DNA from: Piromyces finnis
Lineage: Eukaryota; Neocallimastigomycota; Neocallimastigomycetes; Neocallimastigales; Neocallimastigaceae
Assembly (NCBI GenBank): GCA_002104945.1
Contig: MCFH01000004.1
Location: 641,001 to 705,000 of the forward strand
Length of the DNA: 64,000 nt
Direction: 5' to 3'
Within the stretch, counting starts at the first letter, position 1; each line of letters starts with the position of its first letter. The translations under genes were made by a program, and so were the position numbers. Of this stretch, positions 11,101 through 22,544 are shown piece after piece. Below the pieces are notes generated by a model that was given only the letters and a program-made list of their open reading frames with translations, searched no databases and was not told where the DNA came from.

Positions 11101-11998
11101 CAGCTTTCTTGAAAAAGTGTCTATAGTTTCGCAAAGTAACACGACAAGGATAATCTGTATTCGATCCAGAACCATTACCAGTTTCTTGGAAACATAAAAA
11201 TAATGGTTTGAAAATAGCTGTGAAATAGCTAATACTATCTCTCTTTTCGTGATTCCACCCATTGGTGTTCCAACTAAGACAAAAAGAAAAGTTATCAGGC
11301 TTGTTGGATGAGGAAGAATCGTTGCTATTATTATTATTATTAAAGTCATTGTTATTAATGGATGATGCATCAGAGGAATAAGTAGAACTATTACTAGATG
11401 GCTGTGAAACTGAAGAACTATCAACTATTGAACTGTTATCAGAGTTGATAGAGCTATTAGAATTAATTGTTGAATGTTGAGATTGAAATTGTGTTTGCTG
11501 TAGATCTGGAATATTTTCATGATGGGAAACTTGTTGAAGATCTTGTTGAAGATCTTGTTGAAGATCGGATTGTTGATGAGATTGTTGAACTGATTGTTGA
11601 AATGATTGTTGAATAGAATGTTGATGTTTATTAGAAACTAAAATTTTACGTTTGAGAGTGGAAAAAGTGTATTTGTGATTCCTTCTACTACGAGCTGAAA
11701 AGGAAATTGAGGTAACTGAAAGTTTCTTCTTTAACATGTGTAAGATTTTAATACAATCTTTTGATGAACCATGAACCTTGACTAAGAAAAAGTGATCATT
11801 GAAAGTTTGAAAATATTTAACACTAATAACTGAATTAAATTTATCTTCTAGAATAACCTCGAGTTTTCCCCATAGCATATTTACTGACCATGATCGAATA
11901 CCACGGATAAAGAAGGAGCGAATATCATCTAAGGGGATACCATAAGACCGGGTACCACGTCTGATATAATTCTTATCTTTAATATAAAGGACTGACAT
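8123..11998 (-). CDS. LINE endonuclease/reverse transcriptase
   Basis: This 1291-residue frame encodes the retrotransposition protein. Residues 1-115 form an unrecognised N-terminal domain. About 125-235 are Gln-, Ser- and Asn-rich, with a short D-L-Q-Q repeat. From about 238 an AP-type endonuclease begins, with motifs S-W-N-T-N-G-W, C-F-Q-E-T-G, V-G-D-F-N-M and S-D-H-K-P-L. The reverse transcriptase has G-P-D-G-I-P, N-Y-R-G-I-S-L, Q-F-G-F-R, F-L-D-L-R-K-A-Y-D, G-V-R-Q-G-C-P-L-S-P and the catalytic L-F-A-D-D-I-V-I at about 965-972 (F-A-D-D in place of the usual Y-A-D-D, as in many LINEs). The frame stops with TAA inside a C-terminal motif, C-P-N-Y-C-P-C-C-K-C then H-W-L, whose final Cys lies just past the stop. 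The endonuclease and polymerase residues look intact. The protein could be functional only if the C-terminus is dispensable or the stop is read through. Confidence 0.93.
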   Translation of the reverse strand: MSVLYIKDKNYIRRGTRSYGIPLDDIRSFFIRGIRSWSVNMLWGKLEVILEDKFNSVISVKYFQTFNDHFFLVKVHGSSKDCIKILHMLKKKLSVTSISFSARSRRNHKYTFSTLKRKILVSNKHQHSIQQSFQQSVQQSHQQSDLQQDLQQDLQQVSHHENIPDLQQTQFQSQHSTINSNSSINSDNSSIVDSSSVSQPSSNSSTYSSDASSINNNDFNNNNNSNDSSSSNKPDNFSFCLSWNTNGWNHEKRDSISYFTAIFKPLFLCFQETGNGSGSNTDYPCRVTLRNYRHFFKKADESVPGMRGLYLGFHNSCQASLENFSGKYIISIYTFSLWNRFKCSIGNVYMPHSHHNIYVDHAKLEVRLWLQTHSSHPSILVGDFNMSKVKLSNWLSTNGLGDWEILPLRGSTISWTRGDQSSDIDHALINSKMKDLIHSGSFINNFYPVSDHKPLLINGKIIPMEDFSNDFNVPKKILKWNRLKCIEEKESILSHNKFQILSAKFNDPNVSTDEFSKEFTSTAFSIADELSITSANNVIKSSFHISQQIFNLQKIKMKLYKRFKKERIYDIDKFIKRIKIYRKLIDYIHKRCNEFRKQEYLHWIKTGCEYMKSHNPKKAWKWIKKTAKIGKDSFFIAQPIKNKNGELVVATEEQLEVWHDHFEKLASDPSGVSLDLEHWYEEPMNKRFSLPMLDEWDINQDISIDEVKSAILSTPNYKASGPDGIPIEFYKALIPSSNDSNNATDNNSSGNTTSDNDAHGLNFILKLFNRIWDGDFPNSWNESSIVSIPKKGDLTDCDNYRGISLINNGIKLISKIVTTRISENGLKNNFIRPEQFGFRKKEESISLFISIQEICRRRQLDNKETYLAFLDLRKAYDSVPIGNILHKLDCLGIRGKSLQFIKNLYLTSKANVKLDGQFSKSFDVKKGVRQGCPLSPILFNLFINDIFKECEDLGVSLGDTRCCGGLFADDIVICAPTRGCLKKMLRRVNEWALYNEMEFGIQKCSTMVIRPESIENQNKRDPTFYLAGQPIPTTDCYTYLGVPFDKNLSLKPVIKALNNKVLKGLFSVSKFLRNPNIPIPFKKLVLNSQVISRVSYFAPLLGSNKARSRIAQKHVNKGIRWVAGVHKAVSFISLYSISKDLNIPPLSAKCALAQVRCFNKWKNSNCIISHLFNYIPKFRKYTWCKSSRTLDKKLKKHGDVKAVKNFYWKDLKGNSIKAQYYDDNKFIETKDFIKLCYEYPEFAYSFYWLLKARSGYKLDARVAKAAKFVDPVCPNYCPCCKCGVQSIKHWL

Positions 11999-12363
11999 GA
12001 TAATAAATTCTAATTAAAAAATATTGAATATAAAATAAATACTAATAAAAATTACAAATATAACGTATATGGAAAAAAATCTGTCTCTCTCTCTCTTCTT
12101 AAAAGTACTGGATAGTACAAAAATTGTTACGATGCTTTGTTTAAAGTTTCTTTTTTTTTTTTTTTTTGAATTCTAGTTGTAAATTTTCTTTAAAAATTCT
12201 AGTTTTGGTTTGTTGTTAGTAAATTCGATTCGCTTTTTGACACTAAAATTGTTTGACTTTACTTTTCATTAAATATTTAAATTGGTAAAAAATTTGAATC
12301 AAGAATGTCGACACCAGAAAGCTTGTGAGTAGTATTTTTACATGATGTAGAGTGAATCAGTCT

Positions 12364-12510
12364 CTTACAAGAAACAATACAACAATAGCTACATGAATAT
12401 AAAAATACAATGCAAATGCTAAAGTTGACTACATTGGATTCTTACAAGAGAAGAGTAGTACTACATGAATACATGAATAAAAGAAAAAAATACAGCAACA
12501 AAATGTATTA
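12364..12510 (-). repeat. Imperfect direct repeat in the LINE 5' leader
   Basis: Two adjacent blocks share CTTACAAGA followed by an A/G-rich stretch and then CTACATGAATA and AAAATACA. The first runs from about 12364 and the second from about 12441. They are more diverged than the 123-bp monomers nearby and may be an older duplication in the leader. The period is irregular. Confidence 0.5.
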
Positions 12511-12606
12511 CTCTTCTAATTAAATACTATACAAACTTACCTGAGTATCAAACATTCAACTTATTCATCAAATACTTAAATTCGATGAATAAAATGTTTT
12601 TTAATC

Positions 12607-12965
12607 GCTCAGTACCATGAGCTTAGTCCTAATAATTTTCCCTTAAAGACTAACCAAGCATCCATTGCGCAATGCTTGGATTTAATTCTTTCTACTCTCT
12701 CAGTACCATGAGCATGAGTAGACCCCCTTGATAAACTCCATTATTAAATAAATGAAGGCACGTTCCTAAGAGGGCACCAAGCATCCATTGCGCAATACTT
12801 GGATTTAATTCTTTCTACTCTCTCAGTACCATGAGCATGAGTAGACCCCCTTGAGAAACTACATTTATTAAATAAATGAAGGCACGTTCCCAAGAGGGAT
12901 GAGCATGAGTAGACCCCCTTGAGAAACTACATTTATTAAATAAATGAAGGCACGTTCCCAAGAGG
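12607..12965 (-). repeat. Tandem monomer-like repeats at the LINE 5' end
   Basis: Two units of 123 bp start at 12653 and 12776. A partial unit follows, in which 12899-12966 exactly repeats 12831-12898 (68 bp). A more diverged partial copy precedes them at about 12607-12652 (CTCAGTACCATGAGC is shared). Each full unit contains an inverted repeat CCAAGCA ... TGCTTGG around the palindrome ATTGCGCAAT, and a C-rich/G-rich pair ACCCCCTT ... AAGAGGG that can also fold. The units lie at the transcript 5' end of the element, where other LINEs keep their internal promoter. The promoter role is inferred. Confidence 0.88.
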
Positions 12966-12980
12966 GATTTTTCCTTTTTA
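12966..12980. repeat. Target-site duplication, right copy
   Basis: This is identical to 7173-7187 (GATTTTTCCTTTTTA) and marks the 5' boundary of the inserted LINE. The exact edge is uncertain by one base, because the monomer repeat also ends in a G. Confidence 0.92.
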
Positions 12981-13066
12981 AGATCTTTCTAAAAATGGTT
13001 TTTTTTTACCATTATTTTATGTTTTATCATTATTAACTCATTGTTAAGAATCATACAAACACACGA
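12966..13066 (-). mobile_element. Decayed LINE copy, part beyond the nested insertion
   Basis: After the duplication, the sequence AGATCTTTCTAAAAATGG and what follows resembles 8366-8460 of the intact LINE (GAGATCTTTCCAATAAAAG). It continues exactly where the left fragment stops at 7187. The two fragments were therefore one 5'-truncated copy, split by the younger element. The homology fades near 13066, before a T run. Confidence 0.65.
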
Positions 13067-13741
13067 GTACTTTTTTTTTTTTTTTTATATTTTATTATTT
13101 TATTATTTTATTATTATTAATATTATTAATTTTTTTTTTTTTTTTATATTTTATTTTATTACAATTTCTATAAAGGTAGAAAATAAAATGAATTATATTA
13201 TTTGAAAGGGTATAAAAAAACTATAAAAAAAGAAAGATATCTTTTATTATGAACTATAATTGATTATTTTTTTAATAGACTTTGTAATTATAAAAAAATA
13301 AATAAAATTAAAAATAAAACTAGACATTTAAATATATATATAAAAAATAATGCAACAAAAAATATATAAACATGTTTTAATACTATTTTATAATAATATT
13401 CTTTTAAATTACTTTATCAGCTATTATCTATATAAGTGAGGTGTTTTTTTTTTATCTTAAAAAAAAAAAAAAAACAACTAAATGAAATAAATAAATTATT
13501 ATAAAAAATATATATATATATTAAAAATAAAAATGGATATTCAAAATAAAATTATTGAGGTGATATTAATCTTATCATTTGCTAGGTACAACAGATTCTA
13601 AATTTAATAATGGATTACAATAATGAAATATTTCCAAGATATATTCTGATAATAATTATGATAAGTTGTAAAAAAAAAGGTGTTTTTCTTTTATACATGG
13701 TGGTATCACATAATATAAATACAATCTAAATGAATATAAAT
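13067..13741. other. Intergenic, 3' flank of the F-box WD40 gene
   Basis: A/T-rich DNA with T runs and TATTTTATT repeats (about 13086-13160). It should hold the 3' UTR of the minus-strand F-box WD40 gene. I see nothing else. Confidence 0.55.
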
Positions 13742-16700
13742 TTATTTAGGACTAGAGGTTTTGATTATAGAAGTAGGTTCAGTTTGCTTTTTTATTGATA
13801 ATGTTGGTGAATAAGAATTTGATTTTGTAGGTGATTGAGATGGTAGTGGTGGTGAGGTAGGATTAATGATTAAGGATGAAATAGAAAGTGGAAAATCTTC
13901 AGACATTTTTTTCTTTTTCTTATCGTTTAGGGGTGGTGAAGATACGGTATCTTGACTACTTCTATAATTATTATAATAGTCTATTTTTTTTTTTTTTAGA
14001 AAATAAAAGAATTAATATCCACATTTTTATAAATAATAAAAATTATTATAATTATAAAAAAAGTATAGGCTTACTGTTATTATTAGTACTTGTATTGCTA
14101 TTACTTGATGGATACATATTATTTAATGAGATGGGTACTTGAGGATTTCCATTATTACCGTTATTATTCGTAGTATTATTTATTGATATAGGCATACTAG
14201 AATTGCTTGCATTTTCATTACTATTCATGTTGCTGTTGTGACTATCCTGATAACTTTTCCTCTTTTTGTTATTACTAGTGGTTGGTACTTCAGTTTTAAT
14301 TTCAAAAGGTTGCTTTAATAGTTGTTTCACTCTTAAACGACTTTCTTCTTCATTTTCAGAAAATTTTCCTTTATTTCTAAAATTTTCTTGATTTCTATAA
14401 CTGTTGTTATATTCATCTGGATCTGGTTTTATATAGACTAGAGAAAAAAAAAATTATTATTATTTACTCCTACTTTTTTCCAAAAAAAAAAAAAAAAAAA
14501 CTAAAAAAATAAATTTTTATAGCTATTTACCTAGCTTTTGTTGTTGATGAGCCATTTGGTCATCGTTATCATTATTATTACTATTATTATCATTAATAGT
14601 ATTATTAGGATAATATTTACTGTTTGGTGAAGGTAATTTTCTTTTGTTTGAAATATAATTATTTGAATATGGGGTAGAATTATGGAAGGTAGAAGAATGG
14701 TTGTTGTTTTGAGAGTATTGATCTTGAGGGTATTGATTCCTATTCCTATTGCTATTGTTATTGTTGCTACCACTGTTATTACCGCCACCGTTACCGTTGT
14801 TAATACTATTCATGATATTTTGATTTATCATGTTATTATTTGATGGATGTTGATCCATTTCATATTTGATAAAACCTTGTTTACCTGTACCATAGGACGA
14901 TGCCATAGAATTTGAGAGGGGTTGTTGCTGTTGTTGTTGTTGTTGTTGTTGTTGATTTCTTTGACTCATATTCATTTGTAAATTATTCATAGAATTTAGG
15001 GGTGGATAATTATTTATATTGTTCATCATAGGATTAGAATGATTATAATTTTGAAGTTGAGGATGATTCATATTATTTATATTTCTATTATTAAAATTAG
15101 TTGAATTCATAGGATAGATTGGGGCAATACCATTGATATTTCGATCATCATTACCATTATAGGAATTATTTATTAATTTGGTATTATTGGTGGAATACAT
15201 TTTTCCACAAGTAGAAGGATACATTTTTTCATTTTCAATTGTGATGGTGGAAGGAAGGGTAGAAATTTTAATTGGTGGATGTGGTAAATCAAAATCTAGT
15301 ATTGAAATCTTACCATCATCCCCTCCGCTTATAATTTTAGTATCGGTTAATTGAATACAATTAACAGGACCTAAATGCTTAATAAAGTTTTGTTCAATCT
15401 TACCGGTTTCCATATCCCAAACTTTAATAGTTTGATCATGAGCACCACTAACAATTCTCATATTATCAAATGAAACACACCATACACCTTCCACATGACC
15501 GAATAAAGTCTTTTTGCATTCACCCGTATAAATATCCCAAATTTTGATTTGATTATCTAAGGAACAGGTAACTAAAGTACCTTTAGCTTCATGAAGATGA
15601 TGGTTTTCATTACAATCAAATTGTTGTTGATTAAGTTTGCCAATATTTTCAGATTGATTATTACAAATTAAATTACTATTTTGTGGATACATGTTATTTT
15701 GATGATAGTTATCAAAAGTACTCCAATTATTTTTAGAGGATGTACTACAGTTATTATTGCCATTATCATCACAACTGGCGTCGTTGCTGTCATTTTTATT
15801 CTCGATAGGATAGTTTATTTCTTTATGGGAGGGAGTAGGTGAATCACCATTATTATCTATATTCATTTTTTGGTCACTGTTAGTATTAGAGTCATTTTGA
15901 GACATTTTTTGTTGGTAAAATGGTCTAATCATACCTTGACTACTACTTTGATTAGATTGAAGTGTATTTGGACGATAGTTGAAAAAGTCATCATTTTCTT
16001 GGCCACCACTACTAGAAACGGATAAGTCATTACTATTTGAGTGATGGTGAAAGTAATAGGAGTTGTGAGAAACCGAGGATGAAGAAGAGTAAGAAGAAAA
16101 GTTATTTGAACGGGTAGTTGAATTTCTTCTATAATTATTATTTTCATTATTATTTTGTTGTGAGAAATTAGACTCTTTATTTCCTTTCATTTTTGAAGAA
16201 TGGGGGTTATTGTTACCGTCGGAAAAGCTATAATTATCATTACTATTTACATTACTATTAGAAGAATGTTCACTTTTATGTTTTGAAGACTTTTCGCTGT
16301 CGAATTTAGAAATTTTTGGTTGATGATAGGTAATACTAGCTTGTAAAGATTGTACAGGAGCTGAATGTCCTTCAAAAGTACGAATACATTGACGCGTTTT
16401 TAAATCCCAATATTTAATGGTGTGGTCGTCTGAGCATGAGAAGAGATGATCCTTATTAAATATTTGAACCTTATTCACCCAATCGGTATGACCTGTTAAA
16501 GTAAAACCACGACCAGAACCAAAATTCCATACTTTTATAGTGTGATCTGCACTACCACTAGCTAAGATACGGTTATCAAAATGAAGGGTAACAATACCGT
16601 CAAAGTGACCACTTTCCATAACACGAATACACTGTCCAGTTTTTAAACTCCAAATACGTATGGTTTTATCCATTGATCCAGAAATAATTTTATTTTCATC

Positions 16701-18052
16701 AAATTGAAGGGCTCTCACACAACGACTATGACCTTCTAATGTACGTATACATTTACCTGTATCTGTATTCCACATCTTGATGGTATGATCATATGAACCA
16801 GTAAGCATCAGTGATCTGGCTTCATCTATCTGTAGGCACATAACACTATCTGTATGACCTTCAAATATTTTTGTTGAATATTTTCCATTTCTCCAATTTC
16901 TTTCTACTAATAAGCGCTCAGCATATATTTCTTTCCAGTGACGTTGATAATGTGCTATATTTTGTTCTATTTATAAAGTTTATATTTTATTAATAAATTA
17001 AATAATTTAAATAATAATTTAATAACATATTGTTAAAACACTGTCGTTTTATTATAAAAAAAAAAAAAAAAAAAACAATTCCCATTATATATTACAAATA
17101 AAAAATTAAGTTTTTTTTTTTCCTTCTTTAACATCATAAATAAATCAAATGACCAACATAAATAAACCAAATCATTAACTATTGATAGTTTAATAATAAA
17201 AATATTTATGGACTTTTCTATTTTTTATCCAATGAACGGATAAAAAAAAAAAAGATCTTTTTATCAAAGAAATATTTTAAATTAAAAAAAAAACGATATT
17301 TTTAATGCTTTTTTAAAGATAAAAAGTTACTTACTTGAACGATTTTGATTGTTATTTTGTTGATGTTTATTATTTGTTGCTTTATTGGTATTTGAAGTAT
17401 TTGAAGGGGTATTTGTGAGTTGATTTGAGTTTTTCTTTATTCTTTTATTTTGATAAATGGTTATATCATTAGATTTTCTTTTTGTGTTATACATAAGAGG
17501 TAAACCCCAACCACAACGTTGGCACTTTCCTCCAATATGTCTTTCACACATATCTTTCCAGACAATATCATCATCAGATAGTTCTTTCCAACGTTTGGAT
17601 ACTTGAGCGCAGTGACATAATGATTCTGCATCTAAATAGGAAAGAATTTTTCTTACTATTTCAACAGGTAAATCTGTAAAAAAATCTACTGTTAATAAAG
17701 GACTAAGTAACTGAGACAGTATAGAAAGTTCTGTTTTTGAACATTCTTTTAATAATCTTTTAAAAACAACTCTTTTCGTTAGAGTGTTGGAATTTTTATA
17801 AAAATCTAAAAAACTATCTATATATTGATTTTGTCTATTATCATATGGAATAACTTTATTATCATTCTGTATAATATTTTCAAATATATATTACGTATAT
17901 ATTTTATATTTTATAATAATAATAATAAAATCAAAATATTTATTATTAATTAGTACTATTTAATGATATCTTTATTCAATTAACTTTTTTAATTTCTTAT
18001 GTTTACTTTTAACTATCATACTATATTTTACCTTATTATTATGGTCAAACAT
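13742..18052 (-). CDS. Met30/SconB/Pof1-type F-box WD40 protein
   Basis: The likely role is the substrate receptor of an SCF ubiquitin ligase of the fungal Met30/SconB family, which controls sulfur-amino-acid genes and cell-cycle targets. The model has five exons read leftwards (18052-18032, 17866-17335, 16966-14531, 14437-14075, 13980-13742), 1196 residues, with all phases matching. The F-box is at 69-115 (D-L-P-V-E-I-V-R-K-I-L-S-Y-L). It is followed by the family-specific C-Q-R-C-G-W-G-L-P-L-M and later R-N-W-R-N-G-K-Y-S-T. Seven WD40 blades follow. Blade 5 is split by about 245 residues rich in Ser, Asn and His, at the position where Met30/SconB proteins carry a shorter insertion. The C-terminal third is Asn/Gln/Met-rich disordered sequence with a poly-Gln run near 14930-14960. 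A first exon of only 7 codons was chosen because it splices in frame and has the ATG nearest the TATA-rich upstream DNA. A generic Cdc4-like protein is less likely because of the CGWGLPL motif. Confidence 0.88.
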
Positions 18053-21000
18053 AGAGGAAGATATATTACTTTAAAAAATTTATATAAAAATGGATAAAAA
18101 AAAAAAGAAAAGTAGGTTTGTGTTGAAGTTTTTTTTTTTCTTTTTCTTTTTTTGAATTAAAAACGTTATATTTGAACTAGTTTGTCTTTTTTTTTTTATG
18201 AGTTTTTCAATTTTGGAAATCAAAATAATAATAATAATAATAAAAAATATTATATAGTTCAAAGTTTTATAAATATAGGTTATTAATGAGCAATTTTTAT
18301 CATTATTTTTTTCTTTTTTAAAAATATAATAGATATAAATTTATAAATTCTAATAAAAACATTCAATTTTTAATAGTATATTATGCTACTTTTTTTTTTT
18401 TTTTTTTACTTTTTATTTATTAATTATTATTTTTTTTTTAAAAAAAATATTTTTGAATTGTAACTATTTTACTATGTATTATATTACAGATAAAATAATA
18501 TAAATGTTAACCAAAAAAAAATTAATAGAATAGAAATATTTAAAATTTTTATTTGTGTGTTATTTATTTATTTTATTTAAATTAGTACTATTTACTTTTT
18601 TTTTTTTTTTATAAATCCATCAATTAAAAAAATTACAAGATTATAATTTTACTAATTTTTTTTTTTTTAAAAAAAATGAAATTATCAAATGATGAAAATT
18701 TGGATAATGATGAAAATCGAATAGAATATTATATTTAATAATTTGAATTATTATTTAATATAATTGCGATAATTATTTTTAAATGATGATTTAATAAATA
18801 ATAATAAATTATGAAATTATTTTAAAATTGATAAAATAATTTTTATTGCAAATTAAAGTTATACTTATCCAATATATGATACAATATATTATCAATATAT
18901 TATACCATATAATTAATATACAATCAATATATTTATCATAAATTATTTACATATACTATTCTATTTATTAATTGAATTTATTAGAATAATTTAATTATTA
19001 ATCAACTCATACTTCACGCAAGATTAGTACTATGGAATAATAATTATATAAATAAATTATATTGTTTGCATATTAATTTATATTGATTCTATATATAATC
19101 AATGGATTCATAAATTATTATCCTTTTCAATAAAACCTTTTTTTTTATTTGACTATTAATCTTTAAAAAAATAATTACCTTTTCGTTCCTAGTAAAGTTG
19201 GTAGGAATGTGCAATACTATTTATTTTATTTATTTATAACAACTCTACATATAAAATAAGAAAAGATATTTTAATAGAGCAATTGACTATTTACCTTTTT
19301 TAAATTGAAATGACTTTTTATCATTGCTAAAAATATCAAAATTAAATCCCATTCCATTTTATTGTAATAATATAAATGCAATATATTATTTTTTTTCTTA
19401 TCAAATTTCATTTTATGGTTGAAAATCTTTTTTTTGATTTATTCATTCACTTACTTAATCATTATTTATTATTCATTTATTTAAATATTTAATTATTTAT
19501 TCATTTATTTTAATTAATTTTATTTTTTTTTCCTAATCAAAAAATTTTATTTGCCTATAATTAACAAAAATCAACCAAAAAAAAAAAATATATATTTACC
19601 TTTTTTTTTTTTAAATATGAAATTGGTTATTGAACATTATCAAAATTTATTGAAATGTTTTCATGATTTCACGAAAATAATAAAAAGAAAAAATGCTTTT
19701 TTTTTTTAATATTATTATAGCAGTATTGTGGGTGATGATTCGTTTAATGTGTATTAATGTTGCTTTTTATTATTATTGTACAAGTAAAATTAAAAAGACT
19801 GATACGTATTCCTATTTTACAAGTATAGTTTTTGTTTTATTGAATATTATACTATTAAATATGGACTAAATTTTTATAATAAAATAAAAAAGTAAAGTTG
19901 TTATTTTAACATAAAGGTTTTTTATTCTTTTCAAATTGTCAATGGTGAAATGAATAAAGTTTACAAGAGTAAAGTTTCAAAAATTTAGCTGTTGCTATGT
20001 TATGAATAACTCTTTCATTAATGGTGAACTATCTTTACAATTCAATGCCTTAAAGCTGCTTATAATAACAAATAGTGTAGGTTTAAAAAATTTATTATTT
20101 AAAAAAATTAAAAAAAAAAAGTACTTTTATAATTATTTTATATTTTTTAAAAGTTTATTTTTTTTTACTAAAAAAAGAAACCTTATTTATATTAGTGATA
20201 AACTAAAAAAGTTTTTATTTTCTATTTCTTTTTTTCTTATCCAAACTTGTCAACTTTCAACGTGTACCACACTCATAACGCTGCTGACCTTTTTAAAATA
20301 TAGGAAGACGTTGGTAACAACATCTAACCCTTTTCAAAAAAGTTTTTTTAAATTTTATTTTTCATTTATTTTAATATATAATGAATAAATATATATTAAT
20401 ATAAATAAATAGTATTGAATTATTTAATAAATAAAATATTAAAAATTAGTGCATTTAATAAATATGTCACCAAAAAAGTTTAATTTTATGAATCATTTTA
20501 AATATATTATAGTGTACTTTAATAAATGGATTGTTTATATAATGAATTCCATTTAATTCAAAATAATATATTATAGTATAAATTTATTTTTAAATATAAA
20601 TAATAAATATAAATGAAAATTAACTCATTTTTTCCCTGTATTTTGTTGATAATTGACCAATAAGAAATTTATTTATTTGTGCTTCTTTCTCACCACCAAT
20701 AAATTAAAGGGAATCATTCTATTGTACAAAAGAAAGGAAAATGACAAATTATTAGTTAACCCTATATTTAATAATTAACCAATCATTACCATTTCCTGCT
20801 TGATAAAGACAATAAATTAAATGGCTAAGCGGATTAATTTAGAAATTATTTATTTATTTATTATATATTCATTCACTTATTTATCATGGTGTTATAAACG
20901 AAAAAAGTAACCACACCAAAAATTTTTTGTGGTTATTAAAGTAAAAAAAAATTTTTTTTTTAATTTTTAATTCTTAATCCATTTTTCCTTTTTTTTAATT

Positions 21001-22544
21001 TAGCTTAGTAATAAATTAAAAATTTTATGGGTGCTTAATAAAGTAGGTATTAGTTGATCTAAAAAAAGACTTACGATTCAATCATTCGATTTTAGGTTTC
21101 AATGATTCAAAAAGTTATTCAATTTAATGATAAAAAAAAAAAAAATAAACTTTTGTTGAATTGGATGAAAAGCAAAGTATGAAGTAAAAAAAATCATTAT
21201 CAACAGCAACAACAATAGTAATGAATAATGGATAATAAGTATAAGAAATAATACCAAAGTAAAGATTAACAATAAATCTAAGTAATAAGAATGTCTATTA
21301 AATAGAATAGAATGTTATTTTCACCTAGTTTTTTCTATTTCACTTTTTAAGTAGGATGGATGAAGATGCTGAGTTAATAAATGATTTGGATGAAAATCTT
21401 TTTTTAAATTTGAGATTTTTAAAATTAATTAATTTATATATTAATTCGATTATTGGATGAAAATGAACATAAAATGAATTGATAAACATCCAATAAAATT
21501 AAAGTTGATAATGATCATAAATTTCTTTTTTTTCCAAAAAAAAAAAGATAAAAAAGCAATTAAAATTAATGATAAGAGAAAGGTAAATTAAAAAGGTAAA
21601 AAGAAATATAAAAAGAAAAATAAAGCATTAATATTTATCAAAAAGAAGAGTAGCCATAAATATTAATAAATATTAGTGGAGTAGAGCTCTTATGATCATT
21701 ATTTAGTATTATTATCAGTTTTTTTTTTTTTGAAAAAGAATTTTCTTATTAATAAATAAAGAAAAATTTAATATATGGTCACATGTTTAATATCACATGA
21801 ATTACATTGATCAATGATCTATTTTTTGTGGAGTATTGGTGGATGATCAAAGTAAAAAATAATGAGTAACAATACTTTTTAGTTTTGGCAGCTTCTTTTT
21901 CTATTAAAGAAAATATTTCACCTATTTCACCTACTACTTTTAAAAAATTTCATTTTATTAAATTTGATTTATATTGAAATGGCTTTTTTAAATGTCCTAT
22001 AAAATTATACTTTTACTTTTTTTACTTTTTTAAAAGGGTATATAAATCTTTTTTTTTTTTTTTATATTCTATTTTAGTAGGGTTGATAAAAGTGGTTGAT
22101 TTTATGACTATTTCTTATAAAATTTGTATTGTTAATACCAAAAATTTAATACCCTAAAAAGAAAAAATGGCTACAGTTCATTGGGTTCAAATGACTAATT
22201 TTATAATTATAATATTATTCTTTTTAATAGTACAATGTTTGGTAGATATTTTATAAATGAAAAAAAAAAAAAAAAAAGAGATAATTATAATTTCTAATTT
22301 AAAACTATACTAAAAATTTAGTTTATATTAGTATAACTGTACAAAAAAGTATTTTTTTTTTATCCATAAAAAATAAGAATATATCAAATGATGTTTTGTT
22401 TGTAAAAAGCAAAAAAAGTTAAAAAAGAAATTTTAACTTTATTAAATTAAAATGGTTATTTGGATGAATTCCTTGTCCGCTTCATATAAAGTTTATATAT
22501 TATTAATACTAATAATTTATTATATATATATATATATAAAAGGC

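Larger units (their letters stand above)
7188..12965 (-). mobile_element. Nearly full-length LINE (non-LTR retrotransposon, APE type)
   Basis: The element is about 5.8 kb and reads leftwards. In transcript order it has tandem monomer-like repeats (12965 to about 12607), a further 5' leader (to 11999), a long ORF (11998 to 7454, with one in-frame stop), a 3' UTR (7453-7216) and a poly(A) tail of 28 nt (7215-7188). It is flanked by perfect 15-bp duplications. Its base composition is visibly richer in G+C than the flanking DNA, as expected for a mobile element in a very A/T-rich genome. It carries an AP-type endonuclease, a reverse transcriptase and a C-terminal Cys/His motif, and no separate ORF1 is seen. 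I cannot assign the clade (L1-like, Tad1-like or other) without a phylogeny. It sits inside an older LINE copy. Confidence 0.93.

Noticed and set aside
10085-11424. Open frames on either strand inside the LINE ORF
   Set aside because: They overlap the endonuclease/reverse-transcriptase frame and show no protein-like features.
12653-12965. CRISPR-like repeat array
   Set aside because: The units are head-to-tail without unique spacers and lie at the end of a eukaryotic LINE.
20002-20388. 128-codon frame in the gene desert
   Set aside because: Phe/Lys/Leu-rich, interrupted by homopolymer-derived residues, no recognised domain, and no supporting splice or codon bias. It may contain relic sequence but is not called as a gene.
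20815-20850. tRNA-like start (ATGGCTAAGCGGATTA)
   Set aside because: No matching T-arm or acceptor stem downstream on either strand.
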